Source: VYFG01 sp965248685
Lineage (GTDB): Bacteria; Pseudomonadota; Gammaproteobacteria; Arenicellales; Poriferihabitantaceae
Assembly (NCBI GenBank): GCA_965248685.1
Contig: CBDFKC010000003.1
Coordinates: 1,922,001 to 1,986,000 of the forward strand
DNA length: 64,000 bases
Reading direction: 5' to 3'
The position numbers and the translations under genes are program-made. The notes beneath the pieces are model-generated. The model did not search any database, was not told the DNA's origin, and saw nothing but the letters and a program-made list of their open reading frames with translations. Each line of letters opens with the position of its first letter. Positions within the stretch are counted from its first letter, which is position 1. Below, in pieces: positions 9,549 to 17,607 of the stretch.

Positions 9549-9560
9549 CAGGACGGAATC

Positions 9561-10424
9561 TTGCCAGGGATCAGACCAAGCAATTTAGTCGCGGCGACGC
9601 TGTGGATGATTGTCGCTACAACTTCTTTTCTTGGGTTAATGGTAGGGGTCAGACAACTGTCCACCAGTATGACGGTTTTCGAAATGCTGACACTGCGCAG
9701 TGCTATCGCATTCGGTGTCTTGATGTGTTTTGCCGGATTCCTGAAACAGCCCATTTTTAAGACTACCCATTTAAAACTGCATCTGGTCAGAAACGTATTT
9801 CATTTCAGCGGCCAGTTTTGCTGGGCTGTGGGCGTGGTTCTATTGTCCTTGTCCGAGGTTATTGCAATCGAATTTACCACCCCAATCTGGAGTTTTTTGC
9901 TCGCCGTGGTTTTTCTACATGAAAGACTAACAGTTGCAAGAGTCGCGGTTCTTGTTGCCGGGTTCGTCGGCGTTTGCATTATCGTACGCCCGGGTTTTCA
10001 GGAGATTCAAGGGGGAACTATTGTGGTTTTTATTGCAGCCATCTGTTTTGCCCTAACAACATTTATCACCAAAAAACTTACCCGAGATGAATCGGTATGG
10101 TCGATCCTTTTGTATATGTCAATTCTGCAGTTTTTGATCGGATTAGGTCCCTCCTTATATTACTGGGTATGGCCGGTTGGGGTGGATTATTTCTGGATTT
10201 TTGTTATTGGCGTATGTGGTTTGTCAGCCCACCTTGGTTTGACCAAGGCGCTGTCGCTGGCAGATACGGCAACTATACTTCCGCTGGACTATCTTCGATT
10301 GCCGGCGACAATTTTGATTGGCTACTTGTTTTACCAGGAGGCGATAGATAATCTTGTTGTATTAGGTGCAAGTATTATCTTCGCCGCAAATTATTTTCAT
10401 CTGCGCCAGGAATCCAGGAATTAG
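9561..10424 (+). CDS. EamA/DMT family transporter 2
   Basis: 287 aa, about ten transmembrane helices in two EamA repeats. The TTG start at 9561 is supported by an AGGACGGA ribosome-binding site just upstream and by the first helix beginning soon after. The segment AVGVVLLSLSEVIAIEFTTP resembles the RhaT/EamA repeat junction. The next DMT gene follows after three bases. It is paralogous to the next gene: both contain LGLTKALSLADTA / LGMARALALADTT near the end of repeat two. Substrate unknown. Confidence 0.8.
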   Translation: MPGIRPSNLVAATLWMIVATTSFLGLMVGVRQLSTSMTVFEMLTLRSAIAFGVLMCFAGFLKQPIFKTTHLKLHLVRNVFHFSGQFCWAVGVVLLSLSEVIAIEFTTPIWSFLLAVVFLHERLTVARVAVLVAGFVGVCIIVRPGFQEIQGGTIVVFIAAICFALTTFITKKLTRDESVWSILLYMSILQFLIGLGPSLYYWVWPVGVDYFWIFVIGVCGLSAHLGLTKALSLADTATILPLDYLRLPATILIGYLFYQEAIDNLVVLGASIIFAANYFHLRQESRN

Positions 10425-10427
10425 CGT

Positions 10428-11300
10428 ATGAAGATCGAGCTTCCTGATGCCACCAAAGGGCTGCTGTTTATGTTTTTGGCGACCATCGTAATCGCCTGTA
10501 TGCACGGCATGGTCAGGTTTCTTGGAAACGATTTGCATCCGTTCGTTATTGCCTTTTTCAGGAATTTATTTGGCTTGGTGGCGATCGCGCCTCTACTTGT
10601 TAGAGTCGGGGTTTCGGGGCTGCGCACTAAACATTTTCGACTAACCTTGCTCAGGAGTGTGTCCGGAATTATCGCAATGTTGTCCTGGTTCTATGGATTG
10701 GCAACGGTCGCAACCACAGAGGCCACTGCCTTGAGTTTCACCGCGGCGATTTTTACCGCGTTAGTGGCGTTTTTTTTCTTAAAAGAGAAAATGCGACTGC
10801 GTCGCTGGAGCGCAATCGTTGGAGGTTTTGTTGGTGTAATTATTGTATTGCAACCGAATACGGAAAATTTTAATCCCAATATGCTGTTAATTTTATTCTC
10901 CTGCGTGTTCTGGGGATTTTCCGTGAACATTGTGAAATATTTAACCCGTACCGACTCGGCGACCAGCATTGTCGGATGGATGGCCATCCTGATCACCTTG
11001 ATGTCATTGCCGTTTGCCTGGTACTTCTGGACCTGGCCTAATCTCGAGCAATTCATGGTACTTATGGTTATGGGGTTGCTGGGTACACTTGGACACTTGG
11101 GTATGGCTCGAGCCCTGGCCCTGGCTGATACCACAGCCGTTATGTCCATCGATTTCATGCGCTTGATCTGGGCTGCATTGATTGGTTTTTACTTTTTTAA
11201 CGATGGCTTGAATCTGAATACATGGATCGGAGCCTTGGTCATATTTGCCAGTGGGCTCTATATAATATTTCGGGAATCGAGAGCTAAAAATGAAGACTAA
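10428..11300 (+). CDS. EamA/DMT family transporter 3
   Basis: 290 aa, about ten hydrophobic helices and two EamA repeats. Repeat one ends with WSAIVGGFVGVIIVLQP and repeat two carries HLGMARALALADTTAV. The ATG start lies three bases after the previous stop, so these form one operon of three. It ends convergent with a fourth DMT gene ten bases away; a short inverted repeat covers both stop codons. DMT pairs can act as heterodimers in the SMR branch, but EamA proteins usually act alone, so three in a row are more likely paralogues with different substrates. Confidence 0.8.
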   Translation: MKIELPDATKGLLFMFLATIVIACMHGMVRFLGNDLHPFVIAFFRNLFGLVAIAPLLVRVGVSGLRTKHFRLTLLRSVSGIIAMLSWFYGLATVATTEATALSFTAAIFTALVAFFFLKEKMRLRRWSAIVGGFVGVIIVLQPNTENFNPNMLLILFSCVFWGFSVNIVKYLTRTDSATSIVGWMAILITLMSLPFAWYFWTWPNLEQFMVLMVMGLLGTLGHLGMARALALADTTAVMSIDFMRLIWAALIGFYFFNDGLNLNTWIGALVIFASGLYIIFRESRAKNED

Positions 11301-11318
11301 GACGGAGAAATTAGTCTT
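11293..11318. terminator. Inverted repeat over two convergent stop codons
   Basis: AAGACTAA (11293-11300) and TTAGTCTT (11311-11318) form a perfect 8-bp stem with a 10-base loop. The arms include the TAA stops of both convergent DMT genes. It may serve as a weak bidirectional terminator, although there is no strong U tract. The symmetry could also arise because both proteins end in Asp-stop. Confidence 0.4.
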
Positions 11319-12174
11319 GTCCCGTGGCTTTTTTGGCTTCACGCAAGCCGATAAATATCCCGGCTCCCACGATAATAACAACACCAAGGTAGATATGTGC
11401 CCCAGGAATTTCGCCCCAAATTATTACGCCCAATAGAATGCCCCAGATAATTTGGATATATCGAAACGGTGCAATAACAACAGTAGGGGCATGGCGGTAA
11501 GCTTCAACCATACAGAAATAGGAGGCGATAGTGAGAAAAGCACTAATACCAAGTCGCAGGAAATGGCTGGATTGTATGGTATTCCACCCCGCAGCGAATG
11601 TTAACAATGAGGCCAGGGAGAGGACCAATGATGTGGTAAATACAATTGAGAGCGACGATTCACCCGGGGCCATCTTGCGCGTAAGAATATCCCGGGAAGC
11701 TTCCGCTAGTGCGACCACAAGAGGAAGCAATAGGATCCATCGAAACTCTGAAGTGCTTGGGCGAATAATGATAATGACGCCGACAAATCCGATCGATACG
11801 GCGAGCAACCGATAGAGACCAACATGCTCTTTTATTATATATTTTGCCATTACGGTCATAAATAAAGGACCTGAAAACGCAATGCAAATGGTTTCAGCCA
11901 GGGTCAAATACTTTAGCGAGATGATGAAGGCAAATGACGCCACGACGAACATCAACCCCCGTAGAATATGACTTGGCCAGCTTTTTACTCTGATGCCAGA
12001 ACCATCGCTAATCTGAAAAATTATCCAGATCAGAATCGATACCGACGCGCCACTGATGAAGAGTATTTGTCCTGCGGGGTAGTGAGGGACCAGGGATTTA
12101 TACAGGGAATCATTGATCGTGAGGAATACCCCGGATGCCAAAATAAAAAGAATCCCCCGAATATTGGTGTGCAT
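11311..12174 (-). CDS. EamA/DMT family transporter 4
   Basis: 287 aa, about ten hydrophobic helices in two EamA repeats. Repeat one includes SLKYLTLAETICIAFSGPLF and VSIGFVGVIIIIRPS; repeat two includes MVEAYRHAPTVVIAPFRYIQ. This pattern is typical of the DMT branch sometimes annotated as S-adenosylmethionine/riboflavin-type carriers, but the substrate cannot be read. It is transcribed from the intergenic region 12175-12354, divergent from the VOC gene. Its opposite orientation suggests it is not in the operon of the three upstream DMT genes. Confidence 0.8.
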   Translation of the reverse strand: MHTNIRGILFILASGVFLTINDSLYKSLVPHYPAGQILFISGASVSILIWIIFQISDGSGIRVKSWPSHILRGLMFVVASFAFIISLKYLTLAETICIAFSGPLFMTVMAKYIIKEHVGLYRLLAVSIGFVGVIIIIRPSTSEFRWILLLPLVVALAEASRDILTRKMAPGESSLSIVFTTSLVLSLASLLTFAAGWNTIQSSHFLRLGISAFLTIASYFCMVEAYRHAPTVVIAPFRYIQIIWGILLGVIIWGEIPGAHIYLGVVIIVGAGIFIGLREAKKATGQD

Positions 12175-12354
12175 ACTTGTTATTTCTTTGATGACGTCTC
12201 AATTTGGCTGATCTTCGCTGACCGGAATCGCCATTACGGAAACCTTAGGGATGGGGTTGGTTTTCTCCGTCCAGTATAATGCTATAACATTCCAAAAAAC
12301 TGCCATACTGATAATTTGAGATCGACTATTGGGAAGCTGAATCTTAACTAATCA

Positions 12355-12753
12355 ATGAACAGACCGAAAATAGATAATCAAATTACCTGGGTATACACCA
12401 ACGACCTGGACCAAACATCATATTTTTACCAAACCAGTTTGGGATTAAAGCTGGTTCTGGACGAAGGACCTGCAAAACTGTTTGAGGTTTCACCGAAGTC
12501 AAAGATTGGCGTCTGTAAAGCATTTGACAATCGTGTGGTTGAGCCCGCGGGAAGCATGATTACGTTGGTGACCAATGAAGTTGATCTATGGTATGCGCGA
12601 CTTAAGGACATAGGACTGGTGATTAAACACCCTCCACATGTACTCGAGAAGTTTAATATTTATACGTTCTTCGTCGAAGATCCAAATGGGTACGTAATAG
12701 AATTTCAACAATTTCTCGATAGCAGTAGTGGTTTTGATGTGGACACTGTTTGA
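12355..12753 (+). CDS. VOC / glyoxalase-fold protein
   Basis: 132 aa, one vicinal-oxygen-chelate unit made of two beta-alpha-beta modules. It begins WVYTNDLDQTSYFYQTSLGL and ends with FFVEDPNGYVIEFQQF, where the DPNG-x-x-IEF Glu is a usual metal ligand. Single-domain VOC proteins of this size include glyoxalase I-like, bleomycin-resistance-like and dioxygenase-like members; the exact reaction cannot be assigned. The ATG start follows a 180-bp divergent intergenic region. It stands apart from the following methyltransferase, separated by an AT-rich gap containing a palindrome. Confidence 0.7.
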   Translation: MNRPKIDNQITWVYTNDLDQTSYFYQTSLGLKLVLDEGPAKLFEVSPKSKIGVCKAFDNRVVEPAGSMITLVTNEVDLWYARLKDIGLVIKHPPHVLEKFNIYTFFVEDPNGYVIEFQQFLDSSSGFDVDTV

Positions 12754-12812
12754 GAGTCGATTAAAAAGATGTTTATTCTGGCGAATTTAAATTGTAATCA
12801 AAATGACGCCGG

Positions 12813-12830
12813 GGTTCGCCATGGCGAACC
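12813..12830. repeat. Perfect 18-bp palindrome
   Basis: GGTTCGCCATGGCGAACC reads the same on both strands. It lies between the VOC gene and the methyltransferase gene, 59 bp past the VOC stop. It could act as a hairpin of a factor-independent terminator without a U tract, or as a protein-binding site. Confidence 0.6.
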
Positions 12831-12991
12831 TTAGTGGTAAATGAATCTGTTTGCGCTTCGGACCAACGCAGGATCTAAAGCAATTTAAGACGATATCAAT
12901 TGCGGTAATCGGACAAAGTATTTTGCTGGATTGCCGCTATCTGATAACATTGTTATCAATAACTAGAATTTTTACCTCCTGCCGTGAACCC

Positions 12992-13783
12992 ATGAGCCTG
13001 AAATTGGAAAACTCGTTGAATCAAAAAATACCTGACCAAATGTCGGGCGCCGATATAAAGGAAAAAGCCGCCTGGATACAGTCTGAAGTCAATCGTTTGG
13101 GACCCCAATGGCATTCTCCGGTTGAACTGGGTCATGGGGTTAATACGGGCTCGGCAAAATTGCGTAAAAGGTTTGCCAGGCGGCTAAGACTATTGCAGCT
13201 ACCAGAGAATTTGAGCGGCATGCGGGTGCTCGATATTGGAACCTGGGACGGATTTTTTGCGCTCGAGATGGAACACCGGGGCGCTGAAGTGATTGCAGTT
13301 GATATTTGGGATGATATCGAACGGGAGAAGTTCGAATTCGTTCTGAAGGCTCGAGACAGTAAGATTGAACACCATCGTATCGACGTCCACGATTTGGACC
13401 CGGCGGTTTTAGGAGAGTTTGATATCGTGCTCTGCGCTGGGGTTCTTTATCATTGTCGGTATCCTTTGATTGCTCTTGAGAAAATTCTCGGGGTAACCAA
13501 AGGCTATTTGATTCTCGAGACGGTTACCTTGATTCCGGCGTTTCATCGTAACGTACCGATGAAAATGTTTTTCCCTGGAGACGAAGAAGCAATCCGGAAA
13601 AACTGGCCCTGGAGAAACGCTGGGGCGGCAACTTTGCCGTGGATCTACGAGGCCTTATTGTCTGCTGGATTTAATCGCGTTGAACATGTTTACCGCCCTT
13701 CGTTTTCGATTTGGAAAGGTCTAGTCGCGATGTTTACCAACAAGCCCTCAAGGGGCAGGTCAGTGACTCACGCATATCGCTAG
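12992..13783 (+). CDS. SAM-dependent methyltransferase (CmoB/DUF1698-like)
   Basis: 263 aa from the ATG at 12992. The open frame extends to a TTG at 12851, but the extra residues are unlike the family. The SAM-binding motif I VLDIGTWDGFFALEME lies near residue 77, motif II is AEVIAVD, and the post-motif LCAGVLYHCRYP resembles CmoB-type enzymes, which modify the tRNA wobble uridine. The preceding HGVNTGSAKLRKR element is also seen in stand-alone relatives. It is shorter than CmoB itself (about 320 aa), so a different substrate is likely. The GST-like gene follows on the same strand. Confidence 0.65.
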   Translation: MSLKLENSLNQKIPDQMSGADIKEKAAWIQSEVNRLGPQWHSPVELGHGVNTGSAKLRKRFARRLRLLQLPENLSGMRVLDIGTWDGFFALEMEHRGAEVIAVDIWDDIEREKFEFVLKARDSKIEHHRIDVHDLDPAVLGEFDIVLCAGVLYHCRYPLIALEKILGVTKGYLILETVTLIPAFHRNVPMKMFFPGDEEAIRKNWPWRNAGAATLPWIYEALLSAGFNRVEHVYRPSFSIWKGLVAMFTNKPSRGRSVTHAYR

Positions 13784-13826
13784 TTTCTAACGATTTTGCT
13801 TACGGTCTTTGGTGTCGGGGAATGAT

Positions 13827-14486
13827 ATGACGGTTGAAGTCTATTGGATTAGTGGAAGCGCACCGGCGTGGCGAGTATTACTTGTCCTGGAAACAAAGGG
13901 GATTGAATATCGGTCACATATTCTTCAGACATCAAAAAAGGAACAGAAACAAGAATGGTTTTTACGACTTAATCCGAGAGGGCAAATTCCCCTGCTAAAG
14001 CATGGGGATACTACAGTAACTGAATCCTTCGCCATCATGCATTATCTGGAGAAACAATTTCCCCGGGTCCCGCTGCTGGGAAATACTCCTGCCCAAACGG
14101 GCCTTATCGAACAAACCATGCACGAGGTAATTGAGTACATTGACAAGAGGGTGACCGGTTTTGTTCAACCAGTCTTCCGCAACAAAATTGATCAAGTCCA
14201 GGATTCTCTGAATGATATCGCGGTTTCTATCCAATACGAATTAAAAATAGTTGAAAGCAAGCTGGGTGCTACTGGCTGGTTGGCCGGAGAATTCTCTGCC
14301 GCAGATATTGTGTTGGTACCTACCATTCAACGTCTGCGTCGAGCAATCAACAAGCAGTCTGAACTGGCAGAGCAGATTGGATTGGGAAAGTTACCTACAG
14401 ACTACCCCAATCTGAATACTTGGAATCAAATTATAGAAACCAGTTCCGCTTTTGATGCAACTTTTCCTCCTCATTGGAGAGATTAA
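13827..14486 (+). CDS. Glutathione S-transferase family protein
   Basis: 219 aa from the ATG at 13827, chosen over an in-frame TTG at 13809 because a GTCGGGG purine-rich site lies just upstream. The N-terminal thioredoxin-like domain (~1-80) has VYWISGSAPAWRVLLVLE and the cis-Pro/substrate segment LNPRGQIPLLKHGDTTVTES, where the ES pair binds glutathione. The C-terminal helical domain (~90-210) has the N-capping-box Asp in LAGEFSAADIVLVPT. The position-10 serine or nearby residue may be catalytic. Substrate unknown. Convergent with def. Confidence 0.75.
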   Translation: MTVEVYWISGSAPAWRVLLVLETKGIEYRSHILQTSKKEQKQEWFLRLNPRGQIPLLKHGDTTVTESFAIMHYLEKQFPRVPLLGNTPAQTGLIEQTMHEVIEYIDKRVTGFVQPVFRNKIDQVQDSLNDIAVSIQYELKIVESKLGATGWLAGEFSAADIVLVPTIQRLRRAINKQSELAEQIGLGKLPTDYPNLNTWNQIIETSSAFDATFPPHWRD

Positions 14487-14496
14487 ATTGAAAAAG

Positions 14497-15072
14497 TCAG
14501 GCACCCCAGGTTGCGACCAGTTGCTCCACTTTTTTGGCAAAATCGGCCTGCTGGAATTCAGCGAACGCTGACCATGAACAAAAAGACTGCGGGTCTTTAA
14601 CCCGGTGGGGAAATAATATTCCATCGAGGTGATCATGCTCGTGTTGCCAGGTGCCGGCGGAGTAACCACGCACCTCAAATGATTGAAACTGACCTTCACG
14701 ATCGAATCCAGTAACCGCAATTTCCAGATGCCGGGTTACCACGCCGCGCATATTGGGTACCGAAAGGCATCCCTCATTGCCTTCAAATGTTTTATCTGAC
14801 AGAAATTTTATAGACGGATTAATTAAAACCGTCAACGGAATCGGTGGCTTATAGGGATAGCGGGGATTTTTGCCGACCTCAACGGTGAAAAGCCGATAAG
14901 GGATTCCAATTTGATTCGCCGCGATTCCAGCACCTTTGGCAGCACGCATGGTATCAATCAGATCATCAACCCAACCTTGGACTTCAGGGGTATTGATAGC
15001 ATTCGGGTCGACTGCACTGGCCGATGTTGCCAGTACAGGATGGCCAATTTGTAAAACTTCTTTTACCGACAT
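14497..15072 (-). CDS. def: Peptide deformylase
   Basis: 191 aa metalloenzyme that removes the formyl group from the N-terminal Met of new proteins. All three motifs are present: GAGIAANQIG (residues 47-56), EGCLS (100-104, metal-ligand Cys102) and HEHDH (144-148, metal ligands His144 and His148 with catalytic Glu145). It lacks the usual genomic partner fmt and lies alone between a GST gene and a LysE exporter, so it may be a secondary copy; the window cannot show whether another def exists. Confidence 0.92.
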   Translation of the reverse strand: MSVKEVLQIGHPVLATSASAVDPNAINTPEVQGWVDDLIDTMRAAKGAGIAANQIGIPYRLFTVEVGKNPRYPYKPPIPLTVLINPSIKFLSDKTFEGNEGCLSVPNMRGVVTRHLEIAVTGFDREGQFQSFEVRGYSAGTWQHEHDHLDGILFPHRVKDPQSFCSWSAFAEFQQADFAKKVEQLVATWGA

Positions 15073-15134
15073 ATCTTCATATATTGTGTTGTACCCGGGT
15101 ATTATGCGACAAACAGACTCTGCTGTAGAACCCC

Positions 15135-15731
15135 ATGACGAATGAGCAGTTGATTGGCTTTATTGTATTTTCTTTTGTTGCCGCGGTTACGCCGGGTCCA
15201 AGTAATGTATTGCTGGTTGCAACCGGACTGGCGACTGGTTTTTTTAGAGGACTGGGTTGCCTTGGGGGAGTGATTATTGGCATGGGGGTGATGATGGCAG
15301 TCGTAGCCTTTGGTATCGGCAGTATTATTGTTAACAATCCCCAGTTATTGCTCGGCTTAAAAGTTGTCGGATCAGCATTTTTATTGTGGCTATCCTGGAA
15401 AATTGCAACCGCAACTACCTCCCAGCAAACCAATACAGACAAGCCAGTAGGTTTTTTCTACGCTGCTGCATTTCAATGGGTTAACCCGAAGTCCTGGTTG
15501 GTAAGCACCAGCGCGACCGGAACCTACTTCCAGGTTGGTGATGGCAATCCTCTTTTTCAAGCGGCATTATTTGGCGTTGTATTCGCGCTTTCTGCGCTAC
15601 CCGCAGGCAGTCTTTGGCTCGGGCTCGGAGCCCGAATGCAAGCTTTTATGCAAACACCTAAACAAGCCAGAATATTTAATGTGATTATGGGGTTAGCGCT
15701 AGCTGGTTCTGTCATCATGATTTTACTCTAG
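15135..15731 (+). CDS. LysE/RhtB family amino-acid exporter
   Basis: 198 aa with about six hydrophobic segments. The hallmark AAVTPGPSNVLLVATGLATG lies at about residues 15-35 and FQWVNPKSWLVS near 115. These features define the LysE/RhtB translocator family, which effluxes basic amino acids, homoserine or threonine. The substrate is not predictable here. It is divergent from def, with a 62-bp gap, and followed by a membrane-anchored hydrolase on the same strand. Confidence 0.85.
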   Translation: MTNEQLIGFIVFSFVAAVTPGPSNVLLVATGLATGFFRGLGCLGGVIIGMGVMMAVVAFGIGSIIVNNPQLLLGLKVVGSAFLLWLSWKIATATTSQQTNTDKPVGFFYAAAFQWVNPKSWLVSTSATGTYFQVGDGNPLFQAALFGVVFALSALPAGSLWLGLGARMQAFMQTPKQARIFNVIMGLALAGSVIMILL

Positions 15732-15771
15732 TAACTTTTATTGAATTCTTACTCCGCTGGTAACTATTAAG

Positions 15772-16566
15772 ATGATTCTGCGTGGCCTGATTTACATTTT
15801 GCTTACGTATCTTGTGTTGATGCTGATTGTTTTTTTACTGCAGCGAAAGTTACTCTATCTGCCGGACCAAACTCTAATTTCGCCAGAGCTTGCCAATCAG
15901 TCGGGATTGCAACACTGGCCATCTGTTGAAGACTTCCGTGGGTTCATCAGCCTCCATAGCGATGGAGAAATAGAGGGTACCATGATCGTATTTCATGGTA
16001 ATGCTGGTGCTGCCTATCATCGTAGCTACTATCTGGATTCTTTGTCACGCCTCGGATACAGAGTCATTCTGGCGGAATACCCGGGATATGGAGGTCGCCC
16101 AGGAGACCCAAAAGAACAAGTGTTACTGCAAGATGCTCTCGAAATCATTGGAATTGCTCATCGACAATTTGCTGAACCTGTTTATCTATGGGGAGAGTCT
16201 CTTGGTGCCGGGGTGGCGGCAGGAGCAGTTGCACGCACTACGAATCCTGTGGCTGGCGTAGTAATGTTTACCCCCTGGGACTCACTCACTAACGTCGCCC
16301 AAAGCCACTATTGGTATTTTCCCACGCGACAGTTGTTACTGGATAAATACGATAGCGTCGCCAACTTGGCAGGTTTTGATGGGAATGTTGCGGTGGTGTT
16401 GGCGGGTCAGGATGAAGTAGTACCGGTGCGATATGGTGACCAGTTATTTCAGTCAATAACAGCCCGCAAAAAAAGTTGGTTATTTGAAACCGCCAGCCAT
16501 AATCGTATGCCTATTGATCCAGGCCAACCGTGGTGGCGAGAGGTCACTAATTTTATTTCCAAATAG
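15772..16566 (+). CDS. Membrane-anchored alpha/beta hydrolase (Bem46-like)
   Basis: 264 aa. One N-terminal hydrophobic segment (residues ~3-24) probably anchors it to the inner membrane. The hydrolase core shows the oxyanion-type FHGNAGAAYHR near residue 75, AEYPGYGGRPGDP near 105 and the nucleophile elbow LWGESLGAG near 142. The acid/His pair is likely Asp in AGQDEVVP and His in ETASHNRMP near the C-terminus. This matches Bem46/YfhR-like serine hydrolases of unknown substrate. Confidence 0.8.
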   Translation: MILRGLIYILLTYLVLMLIVFLLQRKLLYLPDQTLISPELANQSGLQHWPSVEDFRGFISLHSDGEIEGTMIVFHGNAGAAYHRSYYLDSLSRLGYRVILAEYPGYGGRPGDPKEQVLLQDALEIIGIAHRQFAEPVYLWGESLGAGVAAGAVARTTNPVAGVVMFTPWDSLTNVAQSHYWYFPTRQLLLDKYDSVANLAGFDGNVAVVLAGQDEVVPVRYGDQLFQSITARKKSWLFETASHNRMPIDPGQPWWREVTNFISK

Positions 16567-16673
16567 CTGCATCGAAAATCCAAATCGCATATTCTGCTTA
16601 TCACCAGTAACCTGTGCTGATTGGATTAAATTGATAAAATACCCGTTTCTAATGTCGTTTCTGTTCAAGTTCA

Positions 16674-17543
16674 ATGATAACCACGCAACAAACCAGCAAG
16701 ATTGCTTTTCAGGGGGAATTCGGCGCCAATTCGGATATGGCTTGCAGGGATATGTATCCGACCATGGCGCCCTTGCCCTGTAAAACCTTTGAGGACGCAT
16801 TTAATGCGGTTAGCAGTGGTGAAGCAGCTTTGGCGATGATCCCGATTGAAAATACTATTGCAGGGCGGGTCGCAGATATTCATCATCTTTTACCCGAATC
16901 CAACTTGTATATTGTGGGTGAGTACTTTATGCCGATCCATTTCCAATTGATGGTGTTGCCGGGTGTGGGTCAATCAGAAATTCAAACGGTCCATAGCCAT
17001 GTTCATGCTCTAGGTCAGTGCAGAAATATTGTCCGGGAACGAGGTTGGCAACCTGTGGTGGCAGGGGATACCGCGGGAGCTGCCAGGCAGGTGGCAGAGC
17101 AGGGAGATAGAACCATGGCAGCTTTTGCGCCAGAGTTGGCGGCCGATCTTTATGGTCTGGAAATCATCGAGTCGAACATTGAGGATTCGGAAAACAATGT
17201 AACGCGTTTTGTTGTACTTGCGGCCCAGATGGTAGAGATTGAGCCAGTAAATGCTGACTCCGAGGATGCCGCAGAACTAATTGTAACCACCTTTGTTTTC
17301 AATGTAAGAAATATGCCCGCCGCGCTATACAAGGCAATGGGCGGGTTTGCCACCAATGGTGTCAATATGACCAAGCTTGAAAGCTATCAACTAGGCGGAA
17401 AATTCACGGCGACCCAGTTTTATGCGGATATAGAAGGCCATCCAGACGATGAAGGGGTGGCCAGGGCTCTCGAAGAACTCCGATTTTTTTCGACCAAGGT
17501 TCGTTTGTTGGGAACTTATAAAGCGCATCCGCTTCGGGGCTAG
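16674..17543 (+). CDS. pheA: Prephenate dehydratase with ACT domain
   Basis: 289 aa. It converts prephenate to phenylpyruvate in phenylalanine synthesis. The catalytic domain (~1-185) has AFQGEFGANSDMA, IPIENTIAGRV and ENNVTRFVVLA, whose Thr-Arg-Phe is the conserved catalytic TRF. The C-terminal ACT domain (~200-285) has MPAALYKAMGGFATNGVNMT followed by KLESYQ, the Phe-binding feedback region. It has no chorismate mutase domain, unlike the fused P-protein of enteric bacteria; this stand-alone form is commoner in alphaproteobacteria. Confidence 0.9.
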   Translation: MITTQQTSKIAFQGEFGANSDMACRDMYPTMAPLPCKTFEDAFNAVSSGEAALAMIPIENTIAGRVADIHHLLPESNLYIVGEYFMPIHFQLMVLPGVGQSEIQTVHSHVHALGQCRNIVRERGWQPVVAGDTAGAARQVAEQGDRTMAAFAPELAADLYGLEIIESNIEDSENNVTRFVVLAAQMVEIEPVNADSEDAAELIVTTFVFNVRNMPAALYKAMGGFATNGVNMTKLESYQLGGKFTATQFYADIEGHPDDEGVARALEELRFFSTKVRLLGTYKAHPLRG

Positions 17544-17607
17544 ACCACAATTTGTACTGGCGCCCCACGAGTATTTATCGGTTTTGAGTCTAAACTAAGA
17601 ACCTGAA

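Noticed and set aside
12851..12991. N-terminal extension of the methyltransferase frame
   Set aside because: The extra 47 residues are unlike the family and begin with TTG; the ATG at 12992 is favoured.
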